64,000 nt of DNA from Acidobacteriota bacterium (lineage in GTDB: Bacteria > Acidobacteriota > Vicinamibacteria > Vicinamibacterales > UBA2999): positions 1 to 64,000 of the forward strand of contig JACPCS010000107.1 of the NCBI GenBank assembly GCA_016184455.1. Direction: 5' to 3'. Of the stretch, positions 44,137 through 56,759 are shown piece by piece. The stretch's first letter is position 1; each line of letters starts with the position of its first letter. The translations under genes were made by a program, and so were the position numbers. The notes under the pieces were generated by a model. The model saw only the letters and a list, made by a program, of their open reading frames with translations, was not told the DNA's origin and did not search any database.

Positions 44137-45096
44137 CTAATCAGTCTCGATCGCAGCAGTCCCGAACCCGGGCACCTTGCGGAACATCTCGCTGCGCACC
44201 GGCAGGATGAACGAGAAGCGGTAGTCGCCCTGCATCCGGCCGACCGGGATCCCCACGAGGTCTCCCCGCTGATTCAGCACGCCGCCGCCCGAGACGCCCG
44301 GATGACCGTCGGTGAGGCACGTCACCAGGCCGTTGTCCATGTGCTGCCCGACGTAGCCGGTGCTGAGGATGATGCCCTTCGAGTAGTCGTTGCCGAGGCG
44401 GAAGATCGGCTCGGCGAACTCGAACGGGAACGACGCGTCGACGCGCAGCGGCGGCAGCGCGATCGGCTCGCGCACGCGGACGATCGCCCAGTCGCCCGGA
44501 TGGACCTCGGCGGTCGCGTCGCCGCTGTCGATGATCTGCGCCGGCAGATCCCGGTCGCGATACCGGATCGTCACCGACGAAATCCGTCGGCGCTCACGGC
44601 CCGGCGGCTCGTCGAGCGTGGTCACCCCGTGCTTGACGGTGATGAAATAGCCGTGGCCCAGGTACCCCGCCGTGCCGTAGCTCGTCTTGCCGAAATTGTC
44701 CGTGGCGTTGAGCTCCACGAAGCTCTGGCGGCGCTCCCGGAGCAGCCGCACCGGCAGAAGCCCCATCTCCGCCTGGAGCTGCCGCTTGATCTCGTCGATC
44801 AGCGCGCTCTGTGGCGAGCCCGCCGCCGCGACGGCGTCCCCTCCGGAGGGCTGAAGCCCTCCGGCTGCCTCTCCTCCCGCGACCTGCTCACCGGTGGTCG
44901 CCGACGGCAGGATCGATGCCTCACGCGTCCGCAGGATGCTGCGCGCGACGTGCTCCTGCAGCACCTCCAGCCGCGCATCGTTGGCGGCAAGCTGCGCAGC
45001 CATCGAGCGCTGCGCCGTCCAGCTGCCGAGGCTGAACGCCAGCGACGAGAGCGATACGGTGAGGCCGGCGAAGAGGACGAGGCGACGTACGGACAC
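44137..45096 (-). CDS. Membrane-anchored trypsin-like serine protease
   Basis: 319 residues from a GTG at 45096 (GGAG 8 nt upstream); a frame extension to 45186 is possible. A transmembrane segment (about 5-27, LVLFAGLTVSLSSLAF), a helical stalk, then a trypsin-like domain: His in ITVKHGVTT, Asp in HPGDWAIVRV, Ser in GHPGVSGGGVLN, so the triad is complete. Probably periplasmic. The linker segment GGLQPSGGD is encoded by a palindrome shared with position 1859. Confidence 0.8.
   Translation of the reverse strand: MSVRRLVLFAGLTVSLSSLAFSLGSWTAQRSMAAQLAANDARLEVLQEHVARSILRTREASILPSATTGEQVAGGEAAGGLQPSGGDAVAAAGSPQSALIDEIKRQLQAEMGLLPVRLLRERRQSFVELNATDNFGKTSYGTAGYLGHGYFITVKHGVTTLDEPPGRERRRISSVTIRYRDRDLPAQIIDSGDATAEVHPGDWAIVRVREPIALPPLRVDASFPFEFAEPIFRLGNDYSKGIILSTGYVGQHMDNGLVTCLTDGHPGVSGGGVLNQRGDLVGIPVGRMQGDYRFSFILPVRSEMFRKVPGFGTAAIETD
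44843..44864. repeat. Palindrome inside the protease linker
   Basis: CCGGAGGG, CTGAAG, CCCTCCGG: perfect 8-nt arms. Same plan as the palindrome at 1859-1882 (CCGGAGG...CTG.AG...CCTCCGG). Confidence 0.65.
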
Positions 45097-45290
45097 TGCG
45101 ATGCTCCGATCCGCTACCTGAAGACTGGGAACCGACGCGGACCTGAGGGGCCGCAGTGATCCAGGCTCGGCAGCCGCTCTCCGCACACGGATACCCCGCG
45201 CGCGGGATGAGCTAAACGCTTGGTTGTCAGTCGGATGCGAGCGAAACCTTAATCTAGCAACGGCTCAGGAGCGTGTCAAACAACTTCGCC

Positions 45291-47187
45291 TTATGAAACC
45301 TGTCGTTCACGCTTCTGGGTTCCGGAGCTTCTCGGTTCGTGTTCACGTTCGGTTCTGTGTTCCTCGTTCTGCTTCGGAAGGTTCTCAGTTCGCCGGCCGT
45401 CCGGAGAAATCTCGCCGTTCTGTTCGTTATACGGCGCGCGAAGAAGCAGCTCCACCCGACGCTCGCCGGCCAGCGTGACCACACCGAGGTCCCATGGAGG
45501 TGCGTCCGGCTGGCTGAAAATCAGTTGCCGCCCGTCCGGTGAAAACGAGTTCGGAACCTGAATGCCCGGCCCCTGGCTCAGGCGTTCCGGAGCGCCTGTC
45601 CCGTCGGCCGCCTGCCAGTAAATGGTTTCGACCCCTCCTGTGCCGCCGTAAAGGCGACGCGTTGCCCGTCCGGTGTCCATACCGGTCCTCGGTTGTTGCC
45701 GGGATCGAACGTCAGACGGGTCATCGTCTTCCGCGCCAGATCCCAGAGCCAGATATCGTTGTCGTCCTCGCGTACATCGAGGGCGACCCGTGTTCCGTCC
45801 GGCGACAGTCGCGCGTACGCATACGTGCGCGGCGGCGCAGCGATCGGTTCCTCGCGCCCCATCCGATCCACCCAGACCAGTGAAAGCGCGAGCGTGCCGA
45901 GGCGGCCCGGCACGTACACGAGCGTTCCGTTGGCAGCTACGGCCCACTGCACCGCCCCTGTCGGCGTGGTCATAACGCCTTCGAGCACCGGAACCGGCGT
46001 GCCGGCGATTTCCCGCCGATCAAGGTCGAAGGCCACGGCACGCAGCGTGCCGGCCGCGCCATACACGAGATGTCCCGTCGGGACATAGTGCGCGTGGTGC
46101 CCGCCGCGCAGGAGCACCTTGTAGTCACGGGACGCCACATCGAGAACGGCGATCTGGGCGCTGTCGAGGCCTCCGCTCGTCGGCATAATGGTGAAGAGCA
46201 CGGCCTGTCCGCCCGGCAAGCGCTCCGGCCACAGGTGATCGGCCTCCCCTCGCCCGCGGTCTGGCTTCGAGAGCATCATCGGTTCACCGCCCGCCGCGGA
46301 GACCTGCTGAAGGCCGGTCGTCTGAGTGCTCGTGGCGAAGATCACCGTCTCGTCCGGCAGCCAAGTTGCGCCGCGCGAGGGGCCATCCATCTGCGCAATC
46401 GTTACCGCGGGCCCACCCGTGATGGCGACCTTCTTCAGGGCCGACGTGGTAACGCCGGACGTTCGGGATCGGCCGGGGTGGAGCTGAAGACGCTGAGCGC
46501 GACGAACTCGTCGAGCGCGAAGAGCAGTGTCGACGTTATCCGCCACACGCTTCCGGACGTCGCGCTCCAGACACCTGCGCAGCAGGGAGCGCACCGAGGG
46601 AGGCGTGCCGGCCGGCAGAGCATTCCAGTCCGGCTCCTTCGTCAGCACAAAGGCGAGCGTCTCACTCAAGTCCTCGCCTTCGAATGCGCGGTTCCCCGTG
46701 AGCATTTCATAGAGCAGGCAGCCAAACGCCCAGATGTCGGCGCGTTTGTCGGCCGGCTTGCCCCGCGCCTGCTCCGGCGCCATGTACGCAGCCGTGCCGA
46801 GAATGACGCCAGCCTGCGGGGCGGCCATACTCAACGTGGGCGAGTTCGTGACGGTCGGCGTCACAGATGAAGCCTCGGTCGGGCCGAGCGCCTTGGCCAG
46901 CCCGAAGTCGAGCACCTTCACCTGGCCGTCGGTCGTCAGCGCGATGTTCGCGGGTTTGAGGTCGCGATGGCGATGTGTGGATGATTCAGCGCGGCGAGGA
47001 GCTGCGCCTCACGCTCGAAGCGCGCAACCCGCTCAGGATCGGTGACGACACTGTCGGGAAGAACTTTGATGGCAACGTCGCGTCCGAGCTTCGTGTCGCG
47101 AGCGCGATATACGTCGCCCATGCCGCCAGCGCCGAGAGCGGCCTGAATCTCGTACACGCCCACACGCGTACCGGGCGACAGCATCAA
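45291..47187 (-). pseudogene. Collapsed Ser/Thr kinase-TolB-propeller gene
   Basis: Starts correctly at 47187 (GVYEIQAALGAGGMGDVYRAR, IKVLPDSV) but jumps from LNHPHIA straight to the out-of-frame HRDLKPANIAL near 46965, deleting about 60 codons of the kinase N- to mid-lobe. A second loss near 46470-46550 removes the transmembrane region and the first propeller blades (VRKRVADNVDTAL, then ALKKVAITGG). Near 45660 the frame changes again (TFDPGNNRGPVW, then ETIYWQAADGTG). The expected C-terminus is replaced by repeat-encoded sequence (45315-45385). Remnant of a family like the intact kinase at 22-26 kb. Confidence 0.85.
45315..45385. repeat. Degenerate TTC/GAA array capping the kinase pseudogene
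   Basis: GTTC/TTC words recur at intervals mostly of 5-7 nt (e.g. TCGGTTC, CGTTCGG, TTCTGTG, TTCCTCG, TTCTGCT). It resembles an eroded heptamer array and replaces the normal 3' end of the kinase gene. Confidence 0.4.
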
Positions 47188-47237
47188 GCCGAGCCGGGCG
47201 CATTATATGCCGCGGGATGCGCGGCCGCCCGGCCGGC

Positions 47238-47609
47238 CTACTCAATTCCGGTGTGTTTCTCGAGACCGGAGAGGCGCCGCTCATGGTCGTCGCCGATGCG
47301 GCGCACGAAATCACGGATGTCGCCGAGCGGCGCAAGCTCCTGCTTGATGTCGCGCAGGAGCCTGCCGTGCTCCTCGAGCTGACGGCCGTGATGCGCCTGC
47401 ACTTCCGCAATCATGCGAATCTGCGTGTCGTGCTGCTCGTAGAGCGCACGCAGCCGATGTACGTCGTCCTTCAGCACGCGCACATCGTCCTTCAGCACGC
47501 GCACATCGTCCTTCAGTACGCGCACATCGTCTTTCAGCACGCCCATGTCCGCGCCGAGCGCGTCGAGCCGCCCCTCGACCCTGGTCATCCGATCGTCGTT
47601 GTCAGTCAT
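47238..47609 (-). CDS. Coiled-coil protein with DDVRVLK repeats
   Basis: 123 residues from the ATG at 47609 (GGAGG upstream). Four to five consecutive copies of D-D-V-R-V-L-K form ideal coiled-coil heptads, followed by long amphipathic helices to the C-terminus. No catalytic motif. Its start overlaps the preceding gene by 8 nt. Function unknown; comparable to the coiled-coil/TM protein at 58950. Confidence 0.6.
   Translation of the reverse strand: MTDNDDRMTRVEGRLDALGADMGVLKDDVRVLKDDVRVLKDDVRVLKDDVHRLRALYEQHDTQIRMIAEVQAHHGRQLEEHGRLLRDIKQELAPLGDIRDFVRRIGDDHERRLSGLEKHTGIE
47465..47545 (-). repeat. 21-bp coding repeat
   Basis: Near-identical 21-nt units (core CGTCCTTCAGCACGCGCACAT on one strand split as 21-nt words) repeated about four times, encoding the DDVRVLK heptads. 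Almost no synonymous divergence, implying recent expansion. Confidence 0.8.
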
Positions 47610-48003
47610 CGGTCCTCCGGGATCGACGACGAGCCAACGGCGTGCCACGCGGTGTTGGCCGGTTTTTCGCGGATCGTCGGCGGAACGTGGCAATTTCTGC
47701 CGCGTGCCGCCGCTCCAGCCGCCGCAAATTCTGCCGACGCTGCGCCAGGGACGGCTCTGGGCGGAGCGACTCGAGACCCAGCGAGCGGAGGCGGCGATTG
47801 GTCTCGGCAATCTCCCGGTTGTCGGCCCGACGCGTCGCCTCTCGCGCTCGCCAGGCGGCGGGATTCGTCCGACGCAGTTCTTCCTCGCGGGCGATTGTTC
47901 GCCGAAGTCGCTCCTCCTCGAGAATCGAGAACCGCAGTTGACTGGCCGTGAGGTCGTCTATGGTGGTCCGAACCGCGGTCGCGTGCCCCAACGTCTTCCT
48001 CAT
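47602..48003 (-). CDS. Basic helical protein of unknown function
   Basis: 133 residues from the ATG at 48003. Rich in Arg/Glu helices (SILEEERLRRTIAREEELRR; ARRADNREIAETNRRL-type). No known domain. It overlaps the coiled-coil gene's start, so the two are probably made together. Could be a DNA- or RNA-binding small protein, but nothing specific is seen. Confidence 0.5.
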   Translation of the reverse strand: MRKTLGHATAVRTTIDDLTASQLRFSILEEERLRRTIAREEELRRTNPAAWRAREATRRADNREIAETNRRLRSLGLESLRPEPSLAQRRQNLRRLERRHAAEIATFRRRSAKNRPTPRGTPLARRRSRRTDD

Positions 48004-48101
48004 GCGCTCACCGTCGCGACCGACGACGGTGCCATCGTCAACCGGAGAAGTCAAGCACGCGTGCGGGCGCGTGTGCGGGCGCGGGTGAGAAGTGTGACCG
48101 A

Positions 48102-49934
48102 CTAGATGCGCTGGAAGTTCTTCTCCACTTCCCGCCGCGTGAGGCGCAGCATGACGGGCCGTCCGTGAGGGCAGATCGTGGAATACGCGGTCGCGCGCAG
48201 CTCCTCCAGGATGTGCGCCATCTTCTCCGCCGTCAGCGGGTAGTTGGCCTTCACCGCGGCGTGGCAGGCCATCGTCGCGGCGATGCGCCGGAGCGCTTCC
48301 TCGACGCGCGCGCCGCGATCGAGCCCCTCGAGGTCTTCGGCCAGGGCGCGGATTGCCGCCTCGCAGTCCTCGCGGCGCAGCAGTGCCGGTACCGCCGCCA
48401 CGCGCACCGACGCTCCGCCGAACTCCTCCAGCTCGAATCCGAGCCGCTCGAGCTGGGCGGTGTGGGCCGCCAGACCCTGGCGGGCGGCCGGCGGCAGCTC
48501 GACCAGCATCGGCTCGAGCAGCCGCTGGCTTTCGAGCCGCCCGGCCGTCAGCCGCTCCATGATCCGCTCGAAGAGCACGCGCTCGTGCGCGACGTGCTGA
48601 TCGATGATCGCAATCCCCTCCTCGTCGACGGCGATGATGAACGTGTCGCGGAACTGGCCGAGCGCGATCATCGGGCGGATCGTCGGTGCGATCCCCCTGT
48701 CGCTGGTCGGTGCGAACTGGGCTTCGCTCGTCGGTGCGATCGCGCTGCCGGTTGTCGGTGCGAACCCGCTGTCGCCCGTCGGTGCCACCCCACCTGCCCA
48801 TCTACTAGGGAACGTCGGCGCGTACCCAGCCGGCAGCGGCAGCGTCGACGGGAGCGGATCGGCGGGCCGCGGCGCCTGCAGCTGCAGCTCCGGCGCCGGA
48901 CCGCGCCCGAGCGCGTCGCCGAGCGTCCGCCGGATCACCTCGTGCACGTACGACTGATCCCGGAATCGGACTTCCGCTTTCGTCGGGTGCACGTTCACGT
49001 CGACGGCCGTGTACGGCATCGTGATGAACAGGTGCACTTCCGGGCTGCGCTCCTTGATCGACGCCACGCTGTACGCGTCGATGATCGCGTGCGCGATCGT
49101 ACGGTCGCGCACGATCCGGCGATTGACGAACAGGTGCTGCGGGCCGCGCGTCGGCCCGCCCTGAGCCCGGTCGAAGGGCCCGCCCAGACCGCCGCCGGCG
49201 GCACCGGGCTCCGCCAGCGCTGCGATGTAGCCGACGATCTGCACGTCGCCGGTCTCGCGGCGCACCTCGATCAGGTCGGCACGCTCGCCGTAGAGCTGGT
49301 AGAGCCGGTCGCGCAGGCTGCCGACCGGCGGACACTGCAGCACCGTCCGCCCGCCGCTCGTCAGCGTGAACCCGATCTCCGGGTAGCACAGGGCCATCTG
49401 CGTGACGACGCGCGAGACTTGCGCAGCCTCGGCGCTGTCGGACTTGAGGAACTTGCGGCGAGCCGGCAGGTTGTAGAAGAGGTCGGCGACCCCGACGGAG
49501 GTCCCCTCGGGCATGCCGACCTCCGTCACGGCGGAGACAGTGCCGCCGTTCACACGGATCTCGCTGCCCGAGGCGGCGCCGCGCGCGCGGCTGCGCAAGG
49601 TACAGTGCGACACCGACGCGATGGCCGGCAGCGCTTCGCCGCGAAACCCGAGCGTCGCGATGCCGTCGAGGTCGTCGGCGTGCCGAATCTTGCTCGTCGC
49701 GTGCCGCTCCACGGCCAGCCGCACGTCCTCCGCCGCCATTCCTTCCCCGTCGTCGTCCACGCGGATCCGCTTTTTGCCGCCGAGCTCCACCGCGATGGCG
49801 ATGCGGTGCGCGTCCGCGTCGATCGCGTTCTCGACGAGCTCCTTGACGACCGACGCGGGACGCTCGACGACTTCCCCCGCGGCAATCTGATTGGCAAGGT
49901 CCGGCGGCAGGACGCGGATGCGGCCTCCGCTCAC
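48102..49934 (-). CDS. mutL: DNA mismatch repair protein MutL
   Basis: 610 residues from the GTG at 49934. GHKL ATPase: VIRVLPPD-type start, AAGEVVERPASVVKELVENA, DDGEGM, TLGFRGEALPAIASVS, LFYNLPARRKFLK. The C-terminal dimerisation domain has DQHVAHERVLFE and CPHGRP. Two oddities: an inserted GGPFDRAQGG-type loop just before the conserved PTRGPQHLFVNRR, and a linker containing five APT units spaced 8 residues. Overlaps corA's stop by 2-3 nt. Confidence 0.95.
   Translation of the reverse strand: MSGGRIRVLPPDLANQIAAGEVVERPASVVKELVENAIDADAHRIAIAVELGGKKRIRVDDDGEGMAAEDVRLAVERHATSKIRHADDLDGIATLGFRGEALPAIASVSHCTLRSRARGAASGSEIRVNGGTVSAVTEVGMPEGTSVGVADLFYNLPARRKFLKSDSAEAAQVSRVVTQMALCYPEIGFTLTSGGRTVLQCPPVGSLRDRLYQLYGERADLIEVRRETGDVQIVGYIAALAEPGAAGGGLGGPFDRAQGGPTRGPQHLFVNRRIVRDRTIAHAIIDAYSVASIKERSPEVHLFITMPYTAVDVNVHPTKAEVRFRDQSYVHEVIRRTLGDALGRGPAPELQLQAPRPADPLPSTLPLPAGYAPTFPSRWAGGVAPTGDSGFAPTTGSAIAPTSEAQFAPTSDRGIAPTIRPMIALGQFRDTFIIAVDEEGIAIIDQHVAHERVLFERIMERLTAGRLESQRLLEPMLVELPPAARQGLAAHTAQLERLGFELEEFGGASVRVAAVPALLRREDCEAAIRALAEDLEGLDRGARVEEALRRIAATMACHAAVKANYPLTAEKMAHILEELRATAYSTICPHGRPVMLRLTRREVEKNFQRI
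49158..49179. repeat. Palindromic element inserted in mutL
   Basis: GCCCTGAGC, CCGG, TCGAAGGGC: interrupted inverted repeat, matching a dispersed palindrome type (CCCTGAGC..GTCGAAGGG) seen in diverse bacterial genomes. Translated as PFDRAQGG in a loop of the N-terminal domain. Confidence 0.6.
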
Positions 49935-50892
49935 ATCCACCTCTTCCGCCAGAACACCGCGAGCATCCCAGCCGCGATCGTCGCCATCATCGCCGCGACC
50001 CACCAGAACTGCGCGGTGTGGCTCCCTGGAAACATCGGGAGCGGGATGTTCATGCCCCACATGCCGGTCAGCACGGTCAACGGAAGAAAGATCGTCGAGA
50101 TCACGGTCAACACCTTCATCACCACGTTGAGGCGATTCGAGATGGTCGTCAGGTGGGCTTCGAGGATGCTCGTGACCCGGTCCTGGAACAACATGGCTTC
50201 CTCGGACATCCGGACGAAGTGATCGTAGACGTCGCGGAAGCGGTACGTGATCTCGTCGTTGATCTGCGGAAACTCGCGGCGCGCCAGACGCCCCACCGCG
50301 TCGCGCTGCGGCAGAACGACGCGTCGGAGCGATGCGAGGTCGCGCTTCAGCAGGAGAATCTGGCGAACGAGATTCTGCCGGCGTCCGAGAATCGCGATCT
50401 CCTCGAGCTCATCCAGCTGCTCCTCGAGCGCGTCGATCTCCGGCCGGTAGTTGTCGACCATGGTGTCGACGATCCGGTGCAGGAGCGCCGCCGGCCCCTC
50501 CGCCAGCACGTGCTCGTGATGCTCGCAGACCTCCTTCCAGCGGGCGATGCTGCGCGAGTGCCCGTCGTGGACGGTGACCAGATAGTTCCGCCCGAGGAAG
50601 AAATCGACGTCGCGCGTCGCGAAGCCGCCTCGCCGGTTGTCGACGTCGATTCCGTGCAGGATCAGGTACAGGTAGTTCGGGTAGGGCTCGATCTTCGGGT
50701 GGTGGATCTCGCTGAGCGCGTCTTCCACCGACAGCGGATGGAAGTGGAAGACGTCGCTCAGCAGCCGCGCTTCCTGCTCGCCCGGCGCCACCAGATCCAC
50801 CCAGAGGGTGACGCTCGAGCTCGGCTCGAGCCAGGCCGGGTCAACCTGCGCCGCGGTGGTCGTGTCGCCGTTCCGGTGGACGAAGATGGTGA

Positions 50893-50896
<4 letters not shown>
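49931..50896 (-). CDS. corA: CorA-family magnesium/divalent metal channel
   Basis: 321 residues. A cytosolic funnel domain (WVDLVAPGEQEARLLSDVF, HHPKIEPYPNYLYLILHG) and two C-terminal transmembrane helices with the selectivity motif GMN in TGMWGMNIPL. Long helix with IDALEEQLDELEE. Operonic between ppdK and mutL with short overlaps (4 nt at both ends). Confidence 0.94.
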
Positions 50897-53628
<2,732 letters not shown>

Positions 53629-53640
53629 TCGTCTATTCCC

Positions 53641-55854
53641 TCACGCCTCCGTGACCATTTCCGAGAGGTCCGCAATGTCCAGGATCAGGTCGCGGAGCGC
53701 CGCCACGAGCGTCAACCGCGCCTGCCGGAGCGCCTCATCCTCCGTCATGACGAGCACATCGTCAAAGAACTTGGCGACGGCCGGCTCGAGCGCGGCGATG
53801 GCGGTAAATGCCTCGCGGTAGTCGCCGCGCGCCGCCGCGTCGCGGATACGCGCGGCCCGGCCGTCGAGCTGCGCCCACAGCGCCCGCTCGGCCGATTCCA
53901 CCAGCCGCCCCTTGATCGCGTCCAGATCGCCAGCCTCCGCCATCCCTTTCGTGATGTTCTTCACCCGTTTGAGGAGCGTCGCGACGCCATGGAGGGGCGA
54001 CGCATGCGTCGCGCCTCCCGCGCTCATCTGCGCCAGCGCCTCCAGCTTCAACCGCGCTTCGAGCGGGCTCACGCGTTCGATGCCGCCGTGGAGCACCGCA
54101 CGGACGTTCCGGACGTCGTAGCCCCGCTGCTCGAGCAGATAGGTCAGCCGGTCGCCCATGAACGACAGCAGGGGCGCGCGGTCACCCTGCGCGAACGGCG
54201 CGCCCGCCCGTTCGAGCAGCGCTCCGATGCGCAGCCGCGCGGTGAGCCCGGTCAGCTCCGGCAGGTCGGTGAGAATCTTCACCGCTCCCTGCGCCTGCCG
54301 GCGAAGGCCGAGCGGGTCGCGCGAGCCGGTGGGGCGCTCGCCGACGATGAACATGCCCACGACCGAGTCGAGCTTGTCGGCCAGCGACACCGCGGCCCAG
54401 GCAATCGCCGCACTCCCGAGCTGCGGACGCGCCGGCGGCGCGTCCGCCTCGACCCCGATCGGCAGGTAGTGAAAGTAGATCGCCTTCCAGATCGGCTCTG
54501 GCACGCCTTCTTCGCGGGCGTAAATGCCGCCCATGGTCCCCTGCAGCTCGGTCAGCTCGCGCACCATGTCGGTGGCGAGATCCGCTTTGGCGAGCAGACC
54601 GGCGCGACCGGCCTGATCGGCGGACGCGTCCGGCTGTCCGAACGCCTCCTTCGCAATCCAGCGCGCCAGCGAGGAGACACGCTCCGCCTTCTCACGGTAG
54701 CTGCCGAGCTTCGCGTGGAACAGGATCGTCGACAGCCGGTCGATGCGCGACTCGAGCGTCGCCTTGCGGTCCTCCTCCCAGAAGAACTGCGCGTCGCGCA
54801 ACCGCGCGGCGAGCACGCGCTCGGCATTGCGGGCGATGATCTCCGGCCGCTCCGGCTGCAGGTTGATCACCGCCAGAAAGGCCGACTTGAGCTTCCCCTC
54901 CTCGTCGACCACCGGAAAGAAGTGCTGATGATGAATCATCGTCGTGGTCAGCACCTCTTCGGGCAGCCGGAGGAACTCGGGCCCGAAATGCCCCGCCACG
55001 ACCGACGGGTACTCGACGAGATCCGGCACTTCCTGCAGCAGCGACGACTGCGCGGCAACCAGCCCGGACACACGGCCGCCCAGCCTGCGCGCGTGCGCTT
55101 CCAGCTCACGGCGAATCCGCGACTCACGCTCCCCGCGGTCGAGAATGACGAAATTCTCGAGCAGGCGCGCCTGATAGTCGTCGAAGGTCTTAATCTTGAT
55201 GGCGCGGCCGGCCCGACCGCTGGTCGTCTGGAACCGATGGCCGTAGGTCTGCGATCCCGACCGGATCTCCTGCACGTTGGGCCCCTCGGCCATCTCCGTC
55301 CGCCGGATGACGAACGGGACGACGCGCCCCCCGTACATCAGGACGAGCCAGCGGATCGGCCGCGCGAAGAGCAGATCGCCCTTGCCGTCGTCGAGGAACG
55401 CGTCCCACCGCATCGGCTTGGGGAACGTCAGGTCGCGCAGGAGCGCCGTCATGACGTCGGCCAGCACGTCGACGGTCGCCTTGCCGCGCTGCCGCACGCG
55501 ATACGCGAGATACGTTCCCTTGGGCGTCTCGTGCTTCTCGAGCGAGGCCACGTCGACGCCGTATTTCTTCGCAAATCCAAGCGCGGCGGGGGTCGGCGTC
55601 CCGTCCGCGGCGTAGGCGGCGGACACGGGCGGTCCGGTCACGAGCTCTTCGAGTTCAGTCTGCCGCTCGGCGACCTTCGCCACGCGGGCGGTCAGCCGCC
55701 GGGGCGTGCTGTAGCTCTCGGCGGGCGCATCGGTCGTCAGCCGGAACTCCTTGAGGCGCTGGTCGAGCTGCCGGGCGAGCTGCGCGGTGAGCGCCGGCAG
55801 CCAGCTCGCGGGAATCTCCTCGCACCCGATCTCGATGAGCAGCTCGCGGTCCAT
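53641..55854 (-). CDS. glyS: Glycyl-tRNA synthetase beta subunit
   Basis: 737 residues from the ATG at 55854 (MDRELLIEIGCEEIPASW), the invariant beginning of bacterial GlyS. Contains PTRRLTARV-like STPRRLTARV, MIHHQHFFPVVDEEG, LAKADLATDMVRELTELQG and the C-terminal tRNA-binding region. Forms an alpha2beta2 enzyme with GlyQ. Begins 4 nt after the glyQ stop. Confidence 0.97.
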   Translation of the reverse strand: MDRELLIEIGCEEIPASWLPALTAQLARQLDQRLKEFRLTTDAPAESYSTPRRLTARVAKVAERQTELEELVTGPPVSAAYAADGTPTPAALGFAKKYGVDVASLEKHETPKGTYLAYRVRQRGKATVDVLADVMTALLRDLTFPKPMRWDAFLDDGKGDLLFARPIRWLVLMYGGRVVPFVIRRTEMAEGPNVQEIRSGSQTYGHRFQTTSGRAGRAIKIKTFDDYQARLLENFVILDRGERESRIRRELEAHARRLGGRVSGLVAAQSSLLQEVPDLVEYPSVVAGHFGPEFLRLPEEVLTTTMIHHQHFFPVVDEEGKLKSAFLAVINLQPERPEIIARNAERVLAARLRDAQFFWEEDRKATLESRIDRLSTILFHAKLGSYREKAERVSSLARWIAKEAFGQPDASADQAGRAGLLAKADLATDMVRELTELQGTMGGIYAREEGVPEPIWKAIYFHYLPIGVEADAPPARPQLGSAAIAWAAVSLADKLDSVVGMFIVGERPTGSRDPLGLRRQAQGAVKILTDLPELTGLTARLRIGALLERAGAPFAQGDRAPLLSFMGDRLTYLLEQRGYDVRNVRAVLHGGIERVSPLEARLKLEALAQMSAGGATHASPLHGVATLLKRVKNITKGMAEAGDLDAIKGRLVESAERALWAQLDGRAARIRDAAARGDYREAFTAIAALEPAVAKFFDDVLVMTEDEALRQARLTLVAALRDLILDIADLSEMVTEA

Positions 55855-55858
55855 GGCG

Positions 55859-56743
55859 CTAGAGACCCTGCGGAACGTTCGTGGGTTCGCCCTGTTCCAC
55901 GTACGCCTTCGCAATCCTCACCGCGAGCTGACGGACCCGCAGGATGTAGGCCGTCCGCTCGGTGACGCCGATGCTCCCGCTCGAATCGAGGATGTTGAAC
56001 AGGTGCGAGCACTTGAGGCAGTGCTCCAGCGCCGGCCAGATGAGTCCCGAGGCGAGCAGCTGCTCCGCAAAGCCGTACGTGCGATCGAACAGTTCCCGAT
56101 GCAGCGCGGCGAACGCCTCGGGCGGCATGTCGACCTGTCCGAAGGCGTACTTCGACTGGTCGATTTCCTCCTGCAGCCGGACCTCGCTGTACTTGACGCC
56201 GCCGCCCCACTCGAGATCGAAGACGTTGTCGACCCGCTGCAGGAACATGGCGATCCGCTCGAGCCCGTAGGTGATCTCGCACGAGATCGGTGACAGATCG
56301 ATCCCGCCCACCTGCTGGAAGTACGTGAACTGCGTGATCTCCAGGCCGTCGAGCAGCACCTGCCAACCGATGCCCCACGCGCCGAGCGTCGGCGATTCCC
56401 AGTTGTCCTCCTCGAAGCGGATGTCGTGCTGGCGCGGATTGATGCCGCACGCCTCGAGGCTCTCGAGATAGATCCGCTGCACCTCGTCGGGCGACGGCTT
56501 GAGGATCACCTGGTACTGATGGTGCTTGAAGAGCCGGTTCGGGTTCTGCCCGAAGCGGCCGTCGTCGGGACGGCGCGACGGCTGCACGTAGCCGACGCTC
56601 CAGGGCTTCGGCCCGAGCACACGAAAGAGCGTTTCCGGGTGTGAGGTGCCCGCGCCAACCTCGAGGTCGAGCGGCTGCTGCAGCAGGCAGCCGTGCGACG
56701 CCCAGAAGGCGGAGAGCTTGAGAATGAGGTCCTGGAATGTCAC
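55859..56743 (-). CDS. glyQ: Glycyl-tRNA synthetase alpha subunit
   Basis: 294 residues. Family blocks: [67 protein letters not shown] and QQVGGIDL. Catalytic half of the heterotetrameric enzyme. It lies 16 nt after recO in a long minus-strand operon. Confidence 0.98.
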   Translation of the reverse strand: MTFQDLILKLSAFWASHGCLLQQPLDLEVGAGTSHPETLFRVLGPKPWSVGYVQPSRRPDDGRFGQNPNRLFKHHQYQVILKPSPDEVQRIYLESLEACGINPRQHDIRFEEDNWESPTLGAWGIGWQVLLDGLEITQFTYFQQVGGIDLSPISCEITYGLERIAMFLQRVDNVFDLEWGGGVKYSEVRLQEEIDQSKYAFGQVDMPPEAFAALHRELFDRTYGFAEQLLASGLIWPALEHCLKCSHLFNILDSSGSIGVTERTAYILRVRQLAVRIAKAYVEQGEPTNVPQGL

Positions 56744-56759
56744 GAGGTTGAGTGTGGCG

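Noticed and set aside
47465-47545. Regular repeat considered as a CRISPR-like array
   Set aside because: Units are contiguous with no spacers and encode coiled-coil heptads in frame; no cas genes nearby.
48165-50222. 685-codon open frame antisense to mutL/corA
   Set aside because: Composition artefact; the minus-strand genes have all expected motifs.
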